From positions 1 through 8,111 of the forward strand of contig WFVN01000154.1 of assembly GCA_015491615.1 (NCBI GenBank): 8,111 nucleotides of DNA, given 5' to 3'. Positions 1 through 6,649 of this stretch are shown here, piece by piece. Each line of letters opens with the position of its first letter. Position 1 is the first letter of the stretch. This DNA is from Gammaproteobacteria bacterium (lineage in GTDB: Bacteria > Pseudomonadota > Gammaproteobacteria > S012-40). A model generated the notes under the pieces. The model was given only the letters and a program-made list of their open reading frames with translations. It was not told the DNA's origin and ran no database searches. A program made the translations under genes and the position numbers.

Positions 1-201
1 CAGGCGCGCCAGGGGCTCCACCAACCCCATCACCGCCAGGCGCTCGGCGCCGAACAGGGCGTCCACCCCCTGGGCGGTCATCCGCGGCCCGGCCACCCCC
101 TCGAAGCGCCCCCCGGGGAAGTGCGCCCGCAGGGCCTGCACCAGGTCCGCCCCCAGGAGATCCCCCGAGGTCTCGCCGGCGACGAGGGCGATACGCGTCA
201 T
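1..201 (-). CDS. lpxB: Lipid-A-disaccharide synthase LpxB, N-terminal 67 residues (3' end lies outside the window)
   Basis: LpxB is a peripheral inner-membrane glycosyltransferase (GT19). It condenses UDP-2,3-diacylglucosamine with 2,3-diacylglucosamine-1-phosphate (lipid X) to give the lipid A disaccharide. The visible 67 residues begin MTRIALVAGETSGDLLGADL, the family's N-terminal signature, with the GExSGD loop at residues 9-14. They continue through a G-x-x-GPRM segment (about 35-41) to MGLVEPLARL at the edge, matching the E. coli MGIVEVL region. ATG at 201 is the only in-frame start after the lpxA stop; the gap is 31 nt and no strong Shine-Dalgarno is visible, so expression may rely on coupling to lpxA. 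Most of the protein, including the catalytic and nucleotide-binding C-terminal half, is not visible. Identity is secure from the motifs and from its place directly after lpxA; intactness cannot be judged. Confidence 0.96.
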   Translation of the reverse strand, partial: MTRIALVAGETSGDLLGADLVQALRAHFPGGRFEGVAGPRMTAQGVDALFGAERLAVMGLVEPLARL

Positions 202-232
202 GAGTGCTGCCGCACGGGCTCCGGAGAGGACC

Positions 233-997
233 TCATCGGACGATCCCCCGCTCGCTGGCAGCGATGAAGTCGGCGAAGCGCCGTGCTTCCGGGCATCCCA
301 AGGCACGCACCGTCGCCAGGGCCTCGCCCAAGGAACGACCGTTGCGGTATACCTCGCGGTAGGCACGTTTGAGACAGGCCATGGCTTCCGCCGCGAACCC
401 CCGCCGACGCAGACCCTCCTGATTCAGCCCCCGGGCACGGGCCGGGTTACCGGCCACCATGAGGAAGGGGGGGACGTCCTTGGTGACGGCGCTGCCCATG
501 GCGGTGAAGGCATGAGCACCGATACGGCAGAACTGGTGCACCAGAGTGAAACCGCCGAGGATGGCGTAATCCTCCACCTGCACATGGCCGGCGAGGGAGG
601 CGTTGTTGGCGAAAATGGTGTGATCTCCCACCTGGCAGTCGTGGGCGATGTGCACGTAAGCCATGATCCAGTTGTGGTGACCGATGCGGGTCACCCCCCG
701 GTCCTGGACGGTACCGCGGTTGATGGTGCAGTACTCGCGGATGACGTTGTGGTCGCCGATCTCCAGGCGGGTGGGTTCGCCGGCGTATTTCTTGTCTTGG
801 GGCACTTCGCCCACGGAGGCGAACTGGTAGATCTTGTTGTGGGCGCCGATGCGGGTGGGACCCTTGACGACCGCATGGGCGCCGATCCAGGTGTGATCGC
901 CGATCTCCACGCCGGGGCCGATGACGGCGAACGGTTCCACCCGCACCCCTTCCCCGAGCCGGGCCTCGGGGTGCACCACCGCGCGTGGATCGATCAC
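233..997 (-). CDS. lpxA: UDP-N-acetylglucosamine 3-O-acyltransferase LpxA (GTG start)
   Basis: LpxA is a cytoplasmic homotrimer that catalyses the first step of lipid A synthesis, moving a 3-hydroxyacyl chain from ACP to the 3-OH of UDP-GlcNAc. The 254-residue protein (E. coli 262) has a left-handed parallel beta-helix of hexapeptide repeats over about residues 1-185, then a helical C-terminal domain. The catalytic base is His119 in HIAHD (E. coli His125), with His116, His138 and His154 equivalent to E. coli 122, 144 and 160. Asp68, Gln155, Asn192, Glu194, Arg198 and Arg199 also match E. coli active-site positions. Met167 occupies the acyl-chain ruler position (Gly173 in E. coli, Met169 in Pseudomonas aeruginosa). 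Asn93 replaces E. coli His99. I chose GTG at 997 because VIDPRAVVHP aligns with the E. coli N-terminus MIDKSAFVHP. Its GTGA overlaps the fabZ stop, so translation is probably coupled. A reading frame continues 40 codons upstream but only inside fabZ. Confidence 0.97.
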   Translation of the reverse strand: MIDPRAVVHPEARLGEGVRVEPFAVIGPGVEIGDHTWIGAHAVVKGPTRIGAHNKIYQFASVGEVPQDKKYAGEPTRLEIGDHNVIREYCTINRGTVQDRGVTRIGHHNWIMAYVHIAHDCQVGDHTIFANNASLAGHVQVEDYAILGGFTLVHQFCRIGAHAFTAMGSAVTKDVPPFLMVAGNPARARGLNQEGLRRRGFAAEAMACLKRAYREVYRNGRSLGEALATVRALGCPEARRFADFIAASERGIVR

Positions 998-1443
998 ACG
1001 CCACCCCGCTCGGCACACATGAGCTCGGCGCTGGCCACCATGACCCCGTCGACCTTGGCCTCGGCGGCGAATTTCCACACCTTGCGACTGGTGCGCAGGA
1101 GGTTCACCTCCAACCATACCTGATCGCCGGGTTCCACCGGTCGCTTGAAGCGAGCGTTGTCCACGCCCACCAGGTAGAAGATGTTCTCCTCGGCCATGTG
1201 CCGACCTACGGAGAGGAAGGCAAGCAGACCCGAGGCTTGGGCCAGGGCCTCGATGATGAGCACCCCTGGCATCACCGGCTGGATGGGGAAGTGACCCTGG
1301 AAATGGGGTTCGTTGGTGGTGACGTTCTTGAGCCCCAGCAAACGTTTGTGTGCCTCGAATTCCACCACCCGGTCAACCAGCAGGAACGGGTAACGGTGTG
1401 GCAGGAGGGTGCGGATCTCGTTGATATCGGCGATCTGTTCCAC
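994..1443 (-). CDS. fabZ: 3-hydroxyacyl-ACP dehydratase FabZ (GTG start)
   Basis: FabZ is a cytoplasmic hot-dog-fold dehydratase that turns 3-hydroxyacyl-ACP into trans-2-enoyl-ACP in fatty acid elongation. It uses the same 3-hydroxyacyl-ACP pool as LpxA and LpxD, so it sits at the branch between phospholipid and lipid A. The protein has 149 residues, the usual length. LLPHRYPFLLVDRV at residues 13-26 is the family's N-terminal signature. The catalytic histidine is His51 in HFQGHFP, and the catalytic glutamate is Glu65 in the central helix (PGVLIIEALAQ), equivalent to His54/Glu68 of E. coli. The start is GTG at 1443, three bases after the lpxD stop, with an AAGGA ribosome-binding site 7 nt ahead. 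The stop overlaps the lpxA start. Nothing is missing or unusual apart from the GTG start. Confidence 0.97.
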   Translation of the reverse strand: MEQIADINEIRTLLPHRYPFLLVDRVVEFEAHKRLLGLKNVTTNEPHFQGHFPIQPVMPGVLIIEALAQASGLLAFLSVGRHMAEENIFYLVGVDNARFKRPVEPGDQVWLEVNLLRTSRKVWKFAAEAKVDGVMVASAELMCAERGGV

Positions 1444-1446
1444 GGT

Positions 1447-2469
1447 TCATTCCTTTTCTTCGATGCGGGCTTCCAATCGGGCCAGCCGGTCCTCCAGTTG
1501 ATCCAGACGGCGGAAGCGGGCCACCTGGCGGCGCCAGAGGCGGTTCTTCTCCGCCGGCAGGCCGGAGGAATAGACCCCCGGTTCGCGAATAGACTTGGTG
1601 ACCATGGCCTGTCCGGTGAGGGTGACGCCATCGGCGATGGTGAGGTGGCCGTTGCAGCCCACCTGGCCGCCGATCATGCAGTTGCGCCCGATGTGGGTGC
1701 TGCCGGCGATGCCGGTCTGGGCGGCGATGACGGTGTGGGCGCCGATGCGGACGTTGTGCGCCACCTGCACCAGGTTGTCCAGTTTGACCCCCGCCTCCAG
1801 GACGGTGTCCTCCAGAGCGCCGCGGTCGATGGTGCAGCCGGCGCCGATTTCACAATCGTCGCCGATGCGCACCCCGCCCACCTGGGGGATCTTCTCCCAA
1901 CCCTCGGGGCCGCGGGCGAAACCGAAACCGTCGGCGCCGATCACCGCCCCCGGGTGGACACGCACCCGATCCCCCAGAACCACGCCCCGGCACAGGGTGA
2001 CCTGCGCCAGGAGCCGGCAGTCGGCGCCTACCCGCGCGCCGGCACCGATGATGCAGCCCGGACCGACGAAGGTGCCGGGACCGATGCAGGCCTGCGCCTC
2101 GATCACCGCCAGAGGCCCCACCTGGGCCTCGGGATGGACCTGAGCGCCGGGGTCCACCACGGCGCTGGGGTGGATGCCGGGCTCCAGCGGAGGTTCGGGG
2201 TTCAGCCAGCGGGCGACGCGGGCGAAGGCAAGGTAAGGGTCGTCCACCACCACCGCGCTGGTGCGCACGCGACCGGCATCCACGGGCTGCACCAGCACCG
2301 CTCCGGCGGCGCTCGACTCCAATTGCTTACGGTGGCGCGGATGGGCGAGGAAGCTGATATCTTCGGGGCCGGCGCTGGCGAGGGGGGCGACTGCGCACAC
2401 GCTGCGGTCCGGGCCCAGCAGACGCCCCTCCAGCCTGCGCGCGATCTCCGACAAACGCAGTTTCACCAT
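1447..2469 (-). CDS. lpxD: UDP-3-O-acylglucosamine N-acyltransferase LpxD
   Basis: LpxD adds the second 3-hydroxyacyl chain, from ACP to the 2-amino group of UDP-3-O-acyl-glucosamine, the third step of lipid A synthesis in the cytoplasm. With ATG at 2469 it has 340 residues (E. coli 341). An N-terminal uridine-binding domain (about 1-98) is followed by a hexapeptide-repeat beta-helix (about 99-305) containing GADGFGFA (178-185) and GCTIDRGALEDT (211-222). The catalytic base is His238 in VAHN (E. coli His239), and His275 matches E. coli His276. The last 30 residues form a charged, leucine-spaced helix (RLDQLEDRLARLEARIEEKE), consistent with the C-terminal helices of the trimer. I preferred this ATG over a TTG four codons upstream (2481), because a GAGG site lies 6 nt before the ATG and the TTG would overlap the skp stop. 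The gap to skp is 8 nt. The gene appears intact. Confidence 0.97.
   Translation of the reverse strand: MVKLRLSEIARRLEGRLLGPDRSVCAVAPLASAGPEDISFLAHPRHRKQLESSAAGAVLVQPVDAGRVRTSAVVVDDPYLAFARVARWLNPEPPLEPGIHPSAVVDPGAQVHPEAQVGPLAVIEAQACIGPGTFVGPGCIIGAGARVGADCRLLAQVTLCRGVVLGDRVRVHPGAVIGADGFGFARGPEGWEKIPQVGGVRIGDDCEIGAGCTIDRGALEDTVLEAGVKLDNLVQVAHNVRIGAHTVIAAQTGIAGSTHIGRNCMIGGQVGCNGHLTIADGVTLTGQAMVTKSIREPGVYSSGLPAEKNRLWRRQVARFRRLDQLEDRLARLEARIEEKE
1451..1456 (-). promoter_or_regulatory. Ribosome-binding site of fabZ
   Basis: AAAGGA on the - strand ends 7 nt before the GTG at 1443 and supports that non-ATG start. It lies inside the last codons of lpxD, so fabZ initiation takes place while lpxD translation is ending. 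Confidence 0.7.
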
Positions 2470-2475
2470 GCCTCG

Positions 2476-2479
2476 CCTC
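2476..2479 (-). promoter_or_regulatory. Ribosome-binding site of lpxD, overlapping the skp stop codon
   Basis: GAGG on the - strand overlaps the skp TGA and ends 6 nt before the lpxD ATG at 2469. This decides for that ATG against the upstream TTG at 2481, which would place the site inside the gene. The same TGAGGCGA octamer precedes skp. Confidence 0.65.
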
Positions 2480-2981
2480 AAGGGGCCTTGCGCAGACGCT
2501 CCAGGACCGCCTCGGTGACATCCATGCGCGGACTGGCGTAGATGACCCCGTCGGCGAACAACAGGTCGAAACCTTCCTCCTTGGCGAAGGCGCGTACCGT
2601 CTCCAGGACCTTGCGCTGGATTCGCTCCAGGGCCTGATTGCGCTTGAAATTGAGGTCGTCCTGGAAGGCCTCCTGTTCGCGTTTGATCTCCCGCCGCAGG
2701 CGTAGGGCTTCCTGCTGCAGGCGATCCCTTTCGCTGGCCGAAAGAATCGCCTCGTCACGCAGGAGACGCTCTTCCAGCTCCTTGAGTTTCCTCTGTTTTT
2801 CCACCAGGGCCTTCTCCCGTGGAGCGAACTCGGCCTCTAAGGCCCGACGTGCCTCCTCGGCCTGCGGGGACTGGTCCATGACGCGCCCCAGGTCCACTAC
2901 CCCCAGTTTGAGATCGTCCTGGGCCCATACCGGCATGCCGAGGAACAGGAACAGGCATGACGTGATCAACAGCTTCTTCAT
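2478..2981 (-). CDS. skp: Periplasmic chaperone Skp (OmpH family)
   Basis: Skp is a trimeric periplasmic chaperone that holds unfolded outer-membrane proteins after Sec export and passes them towards the BAM complex. From ATG at 2981 the protein has 167 residues (E. coli 161 precursor). Residues 1-20 are a Sec signal peptide: MKK, a hydrophobic core, then a VWA cleavage site before Gln21. KLGVVDLGRVMDQSP (25-39) is the family's first strand and core trimerisation region. Residues about 40-130 are highly charged and rich in Glu, Arg, Lys and Leu, as expected for the coiled-coil tentacles. FDLLFADGVIYASPRMDVT (138-156) returns to the beta core and ends in a short helix. GTG at 2993 is a possible earlier start, but the ribosome-binding site spans it, so I reject it. 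The gene follows bamA by 24 nt, the usual neighbour of its functional partner. Sequence divergence is high in this family, so identity rests on domain layout plus context. Confidence 0.94.
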   Translation of the reverse strand: MKKLLITSCLFLFLGMPVWAQDDLKLGVVDLGRVMDQSPQAEEARRALEAEFAPREKALVEKQRKLKELEERLLRDEAILSASERDRLQQEALRLRREIKREQEAFQDDLNFKRNQALERIQRKVLETVRAFAKEEGFDLLFADGVIYASPRMDVTEAVLERLRKAP

Positions 2982-2987
2982 GTTTCG

Positions 2988-2996
2988 CCTCACCTT
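2988..2996 (-). promoter_or_regulatory. Ribosome-binding site of skp
   Basis: AAGGTGAGG on the - strand ends 6 nt before the ATG at 2981. It is the strongest-looking site in the window, in the 24-nt bamA-skp gap, and it shows that the GTG within it (2993) is not the start. Confidence 0.7.
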
Positions 2997-3005
2997 GTGT
3001 ATTTC

Positions 3006-5291
3006 TCAGAACGGGGCTCCCAGGGTGAACTGGAACACCCGGGTATCGTCACCCGGCTTCTTGATCAGGGGCCAGGCCCAACTGAAGCGGAAGGCCCCCA
3101 CCGGCGTCAGCCAGATGGCAGAGAGGCCGTAACTGACACGCAGCTCGCCCAGATCCAGTTTTTCCCCCACGCCGTACACGTTGCCGAAATCGGAGAACAG
3201 GCTCATGCGAAAGGAACGACTCTCTTCGGAGAAGGGCGAGGGGAAAATGAGCTCCGCAGTGCCGGTCAGGCGCCGGTTGCCACCGAGGGCGCGCCCGGTG
3301 ACGGGATCCTTCGGCCCCAGGGAGTTGACCCGGAAGCCGCGCACGCTCAGGACGCCGCCGCCGTAGTAGTGTTCGAAGAAGGGCAGTTCCTTGGTCTTCC
3401 CGTAGCCGGCACCATAGGCGAAGTCCCCCTGGAAGTGCAAGGTCCAGTCGGGGCGCAGGGGGACGTAGAGTGAATGTCGGTAGTTGGCCTTGTAGAAAGT
3501 GAGGTTGGCACCCGGCAGGGCCACTTCGGTGGACAGACGTACGAGGCTGCCGCGGTCGGGGAAGATGGTGCGATTGCGGGTATCGAAGATCCAACTGCCG
3601 GTGGTTTTGATGGCGCCGAACTCGTCACCGTAGCGACTCAGGTAATCCCTGTAGGTCTGGGGCGTAGAAGACGAAACGTTGACGCGGGTGTTGTCGTAGC
3701 CGAATTCCCAGCGGGCGGTGTTGTATTCGGTGAGGGGAAAGCCGTAATTGACGAAGGCGCCGTAGGTGTCGGTGGTGTAGTCGGCGATGTAGGCCACTCC
3801 GGCGATGGTCTTGCGGGAGAACAGGCGGAAACCACGGCTGATGCCATCCAGGGTGTGGTAGGGATTGGTGTAGGACAGACTGTAGATACGGTTCAGAGAG
3901 CTGTTGTTGATCTCCGCACTGATGCGCTTGCCGGTGCCGAACAGATTGGCGTGGTTGACGCTGGCAGCGAGGATCATCCCCTGCCCCTGCCCGCCGTAAC
4001 CGATGGATGCGTTGATGCTGCCCGCCGCACGCTCGCTGACCTTGAACTGGATGTCCATCTGGTCGGGGTGGTCGGGCACCGGTTGGGTGCTCACCTGGAC
4101 ACTATCGAAGAAGCCGGTGCGCTCCAGGCGTTCGCGCGATCGATTGATGCGCGCGGTGGAGATCCACCCTGACTCTAACTGTCGCAGTTCGCGCCGCAGG
4201 ACCTCGTCCTGGGTACGGACGTTGCCGGTGAAGGTGACACGCCGGGCGTATACCCGCCGGCCCGGGTCCACCAACAAGGTGAGATCGACGGTGCGCGTCG
4301 CCTCGTTCACTTGCGGGTCCACCGCCACGTTGGCGAAGGCATACCCTTCCTCTCCCAGGCGGTCGCTGATGGCCTGGGTGGCAGCGGTGACCTTCTTGCG
4401 CGAGAAAACCTCCCCCTCGTGCAGGTCGATGAGGCGATACAACTCCGCCTGAGGGACCACCAGATCGCCGGCGAGGATCACCTTGCCGAGGCGGTAACGC
4501 TCCCCCTCGGTGACGTCGATGGTGATGAACACGTCGCGTTTGTCGGGAGTGATGGTGATGGGGGTGGCGTCGATGGTGAAATTGATGAAGCCGCGGTCCA
4601 GATAGTAGGCGCGCAGGCGCTCCAGGTCGCCTGCCAGTTTGGGACGCGAGTACTTGCTGGCGCCGCGCGGCCCTTCGCCCCGGTAGGATTTGAGCTGGAA
4701 ACGGCGCAGGAGGGTGGCGTCGTCGAAGGTGTGGTTGCCGACGATGTTGATGTCGCGGATGAGGACCTCCTCGCCCTCGCGGATGCGGATCTTCACCACC
4801 ACACCGCCCTCGGGGGCGGGGGTCACCTCCGGCTTCACCTCGACGCTGTATTTGCCGAGGGCGTAGTACTGCTGTTCCAACTCCCGCTGGATGCGTGCCA
4901 GAAGAGAGCGATTGAACACCCGACCGGTGGCCAGCCCCACGCCCTTGAGGGCATCCTGGAGTTGTTCGGAGGGGATTTCCTCGTTGCCCTCGATCTGCAC
5001 CTGGGCAATCACCGGGCGCTCCTTCAGATAGACGTGCAGGACGCCGTCCCGCTCGCGCAGTTCCACGTCGTCGAAAAGACCACTTTTGAACAATTGGCGC
5101 ACCGCCTGAGCGGCCATGCGCTCATCCACCCGGTCCCCGGGACGGATGTTGAGATGGGAGATCACTGTCTCCGGGTCGATGTGCTCCAGGCCGTGGAAGC
5201 GGATGTCCTTGACCACGAAAGGGGTGAAGGCCCAGGCACTGCCCCAGGCCAGGCACAGAAACAAAACGATGATCCGTCCCCAGTCCTTCAT
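3006..5291 (-). CDS. bamA: Outer membrane protein assembly factor BamA
   Basis: BamA is the central Omp85 subunit of the BAM complex, which folds and inserts beta-barrel proteins into the outer membrane. From ATG at 5291 it has 761 residues (E. coli 810). Residues 1-21 are a signal peptide ending SAWA before Phe22. Five POTRA domains follow at roughly 22-91, 92-172, 175-263, 266-344 and 347-421; the first opens with VVKDIRFHGLEHI. The 16-strand barrel runs from about 422 to 761, with the conserved loop-6 VRGF at 650-653 and a terminal beta-signal ending FQFTLGAPF. Loop 6 is short compared with E. coli, and I see no cysteine in the mature protein. The start overlaps the rseP stop as ATGA with only a weak ribosome-binding site, which implies coupling. 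The frame stays open 108 codons upstream, but that stretch is rseP read in the wrong frame, is Pro/Arg/Gly-rich and would displace the signal peptide. Confidence 0.98.
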   Translation of the reverse strand: MKDWGRIIVLFLCLAWGSAWAFTPFVVKDIRFHGLEHIDPETVISHLNIRPGDRVDERMAAQAVRQLFKSGLFDDVELRERDGVLHVYLKERPVIAQVQIEGNEEIPSEQLQDALKGVGLATGRVFNRSLLARIQRELEQQYYALGKYSVEVKPEVTPAPEGGVVVKIRIREGEEVLIRDINIVGNHTFDDATLLRRFQLKSYRGEGPRGASKYSRPKLAGDLERLRAYYLDRGFINFTIDATPITITPDKRDVFITIDVTEGERYRLGKVILAGDLVVPQAELYRLIDLHEGEVFSRKKVTAATQAISDRLGEEGYAFANVAVDPQVNEATRTVDLTLLVDPGRRVYARRVTFTGNVRTQDEVLRRELRQLESGWISTARINRSRERLERTGFFDSVQVSTQPVPDHPDQMDIQFKVSERAAGSINASIGYGGQGQGMILAASVNHANLFGTGKRISAEINNSSLNRIYSLSYTNPYHTLDGISRGFRLFSRKTIAGVAYIADYTTDTYGAFVNYGFPLTEYNTARWEFGYDNTRVNVSSSTPQTYRDYLSRYGDEFGAIKTTGSWIFDTRNRTIFPDRGSLVRLSTEVALPGANLTFYKANYRHSLYVPLRPDWTLHFQGDFAYGAGYGKTKELPFFEHYYGGGVLSVRGFRVNSLGPKDPVTGRALGGNRRLTGTAELIFPSPFSEESRSFRMSLFSDFGNVYGVGEKLDLGELRVSYGLSAIWLTPVGAFRFSWAWPLIKKPGDDTRVFQFTLGAPF

Positions 5292-6649
5292 CCGCCGAAC
5301 AACCTGGAGAAATCGTTGTAGAAAGCCAGGGCCATGAGGGCCAGGAGGAGGGCCATGCCGATCTTCTGCCCGAGGAGCTGGGCCTCGTCGGACAGGGGCC
5401 GGCCACGCACCGCCTCGATGAGGAAATAGAGCAGGTGACCACCGTCCAGGACCGGGATGGGAAGCAAATTGAGCACCCCCAGGCTGATGCTGATGACGGC
5501 CAGGAAGGAGAGGAAGGGCACGAGGCCGATCTGCGCCGACTGGCCGGCGAACTGGGCGATGCTCAGGGGGCCGGAGATGTTCTCCAGGGAGGCCTTGCCC
5601 ACCAACATCTTCCACAGAATGTCGAGGGTGAGGGTGGACATGGTCCAGGTTTTTTCCAGGGCGCGTACGACGGCCGCCAAGGGGCCGTAGCGCTCCTCCG
5701 CCAACCAGTCGCGGTCCAGGGCCGGCGGCGGCTCCACCGCGGCACCGATGCGCCCCACGCGCTCGCCCCCAACGGCCACCGCCTCGGGCACCACGGTGAG
5801 GGTGAGGGTGCGCCCGTCCCGTTCCACCGTCACCCGCACGGGCTCGCCCGGGTGTTTACGAACGATGCGGGCGAAGGCCACCCAGTCATCCACCGGCTCG
5901 CCGTCCACCGCCACCACCCGGTCGCCCGGTTGCAGTCCAGCCCGGGCTGCCGGGCCGCCGCCCATCACTTGACCGATCACGGGTGGGATGGCGGGACGGG
6001 CGAGTTCGATACCCACCAGGTGGAAGACACCATCCTGGAGCTGGTTGAGGTCCACTTCTCCCGGGACCAGGGTGAGGGTGGCACGCACCCCGCCCCGTTC
6101 CACGGTGAGGGCCACCGCACGTTGTTCCACCAGGGCTTCCAGAAGGGCCATGCGCACCGCTTCGGCGGTGGGGGTGTCGCGGTCGTCCACGGCGACGATG
6201 CGATCGCCCGGCTGGAGAGCGGCCTGGGCCGCCGGGGTCTGGGGATGAATCTCCTCCACCACCGCCTTGAGTCCGGGCACGCCGGTGACGAAGATGGCCC
6301 AATAGAGAAGGAAGGCGAGGATGAAATTGAACAGCGGTCCGGCGACGACGATGGCGATACGCTTGCCCACGCTCTGGCGGTTGAAGGCACGATGGACCTC
6401 CTCGGGGGGGACAGGGCCTTCGCGTTCGTCGAGCATCTTCACGTAACCGCCGAGGGGAAAGGCGGCGATGACGTACTCGGTACCGTCCCGATCGGTGCCG
6501 AGACGCCACAAGGGCTGACCGAAACCGACCGAGAAACGTAGGACCTTCACCCCCAGGCGCCGAGCCACCCAGAAGTGACCGAACTCGTGCACGGTGATGA
6601 GTACGCCGAGGGCGACGATGAAAGATACCAGGGAGATGAGAAAACTCAT
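5288..6649 (-). CDS. rseP: RIP metalloprotease RseP (site-2 protease, sigma-E pathway)
   Basis: RseP is an inner-membrane zinc protease. In E. coli it cuts the anti-sigma factor RseA within the membrane after DegS, releasing sigma-E, and it also clears remnant signal peptides. The protein has 453 residues (E. coli 450). The first membrane helix carries the zinc motif HEFGH at 21-25 (catalytic Glu22), and the third zinc ligand is Asp402 in LPIPVLDGG. GGYVKMLDE (67-75) is the conserved membrane-associated loop. Membrane helices lie at about 3-25, 98-122, 376-414 (broken around the LDG motif) and 428-446. Two PDZ domains lie between them at roughly 125-197 and 220-290, each with an LQPGDR motif (145-150 and 239-244). 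ATG at 6649 overlaps the dxr stop (ATGA) and has a GAGGGGG site 7 nt ahead. An upstream in-frame extension of 115 codons is dxr read out of frame. Confidence 0.98.
   Translation of the reverse strand: MSFLISLVSFIVALGVLITVHEFGHFWVARRLGVKVLRFSVGFGQPLWRLGTDRDGTEYVIAAFPLGGYVKMLDEREGPVPPEEVHRAFNRQSVGKRIAIVVAGPLFNFILAFLLYWAIFVTGVPGLKAVVEEIHPQTPAAQAALQPGDRIVAVDDRDTPTAEAVRMALLEALVEQRAVALTVERGGVRATLTLVPGEVDLNQLQDGVFHLVGIELARPAIPPVIGQVMGGGPAARAGLQPGDRVVAVDGEPVDDWVAFARIVRKHPGEPVRVTVERDGRTLTLTVVPEAVAVGGERVGRIGAAVEPPPALDRDWLAEERYGPLAAVVRALEKTWTMSTLTLDILWKMLVGKASLENISGPLSIAQFAGQSAQIGLVPFLSFLAVISISLGVLNLLPIPVLDGGHLLYFLIEAVRGRPLSDEAQLLGQKIGMALLLALMALAFYNDFSRLFGG

Noticed and set aside
202..232. Possible regulatory element in the lpxA-lpxB gap
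   Set aside because: The 31-nt gap has only a tiny TCCGGA palindrome and no hairpin, promoter or strong ribosome-binding site.
998..1117. A 40-residue N-terminal extension of LpxA
   Set aside because: This stretch is fabZ read in another frame, is Arg/Gly-rich, and would precede the conserved VIDPRAVVHP start that aligns with known LpxA N-termini.
200..1123. A 307-codon open frame on the + strand opposite lpxA
   Set aside because: It is antisense to the hexapeptide-repeat gene lpxA. Its quasi-periodic Gly/Val/Asp pattern is the complement of those repeats.
985..2541. A 518-codon open frame on the + strand covering lpxA start, fabZ and lpxD
   Set aside because: It is wholly antisense to genes with clear catalytic motifs. 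Its composition (long runs rich in Gly, Ala, Asp, His, Val) is what the complement of GC-rich hexapeptide-repeat coding sequence gives. No domain is recognisable.
2982..3005. Possible terminator or promoter in the bamA-skp gap
   Set aside because: The 24-nt gap holds only the skp ribosome-binding site. There is no hairpin with a T-run and no room for a full promoter.
4311..5321. A 336-codon open frame on the + strand opposite the POTRA region of bamA
   Set aside because: It is the antisense shadow of bamA in a GC-rich genome, with no recognisable domain, signal peptide or ribosome-binding site.
5292..5615. A 108-residue N-terminal extension of BamA
   Set aside because: It is out-of-frame rseP sequence. 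The signal peptide starting at 5291 must be N-terminal for export.
5435..6541. A 368-codon open frame on the + strand opposite rseP
   Set aside because: It is antisense to an intact RseP with all zinc ligands. The predicted protein is low-complexity His/Gly/Asp-rich, a mirror of codon bias, not a gene.
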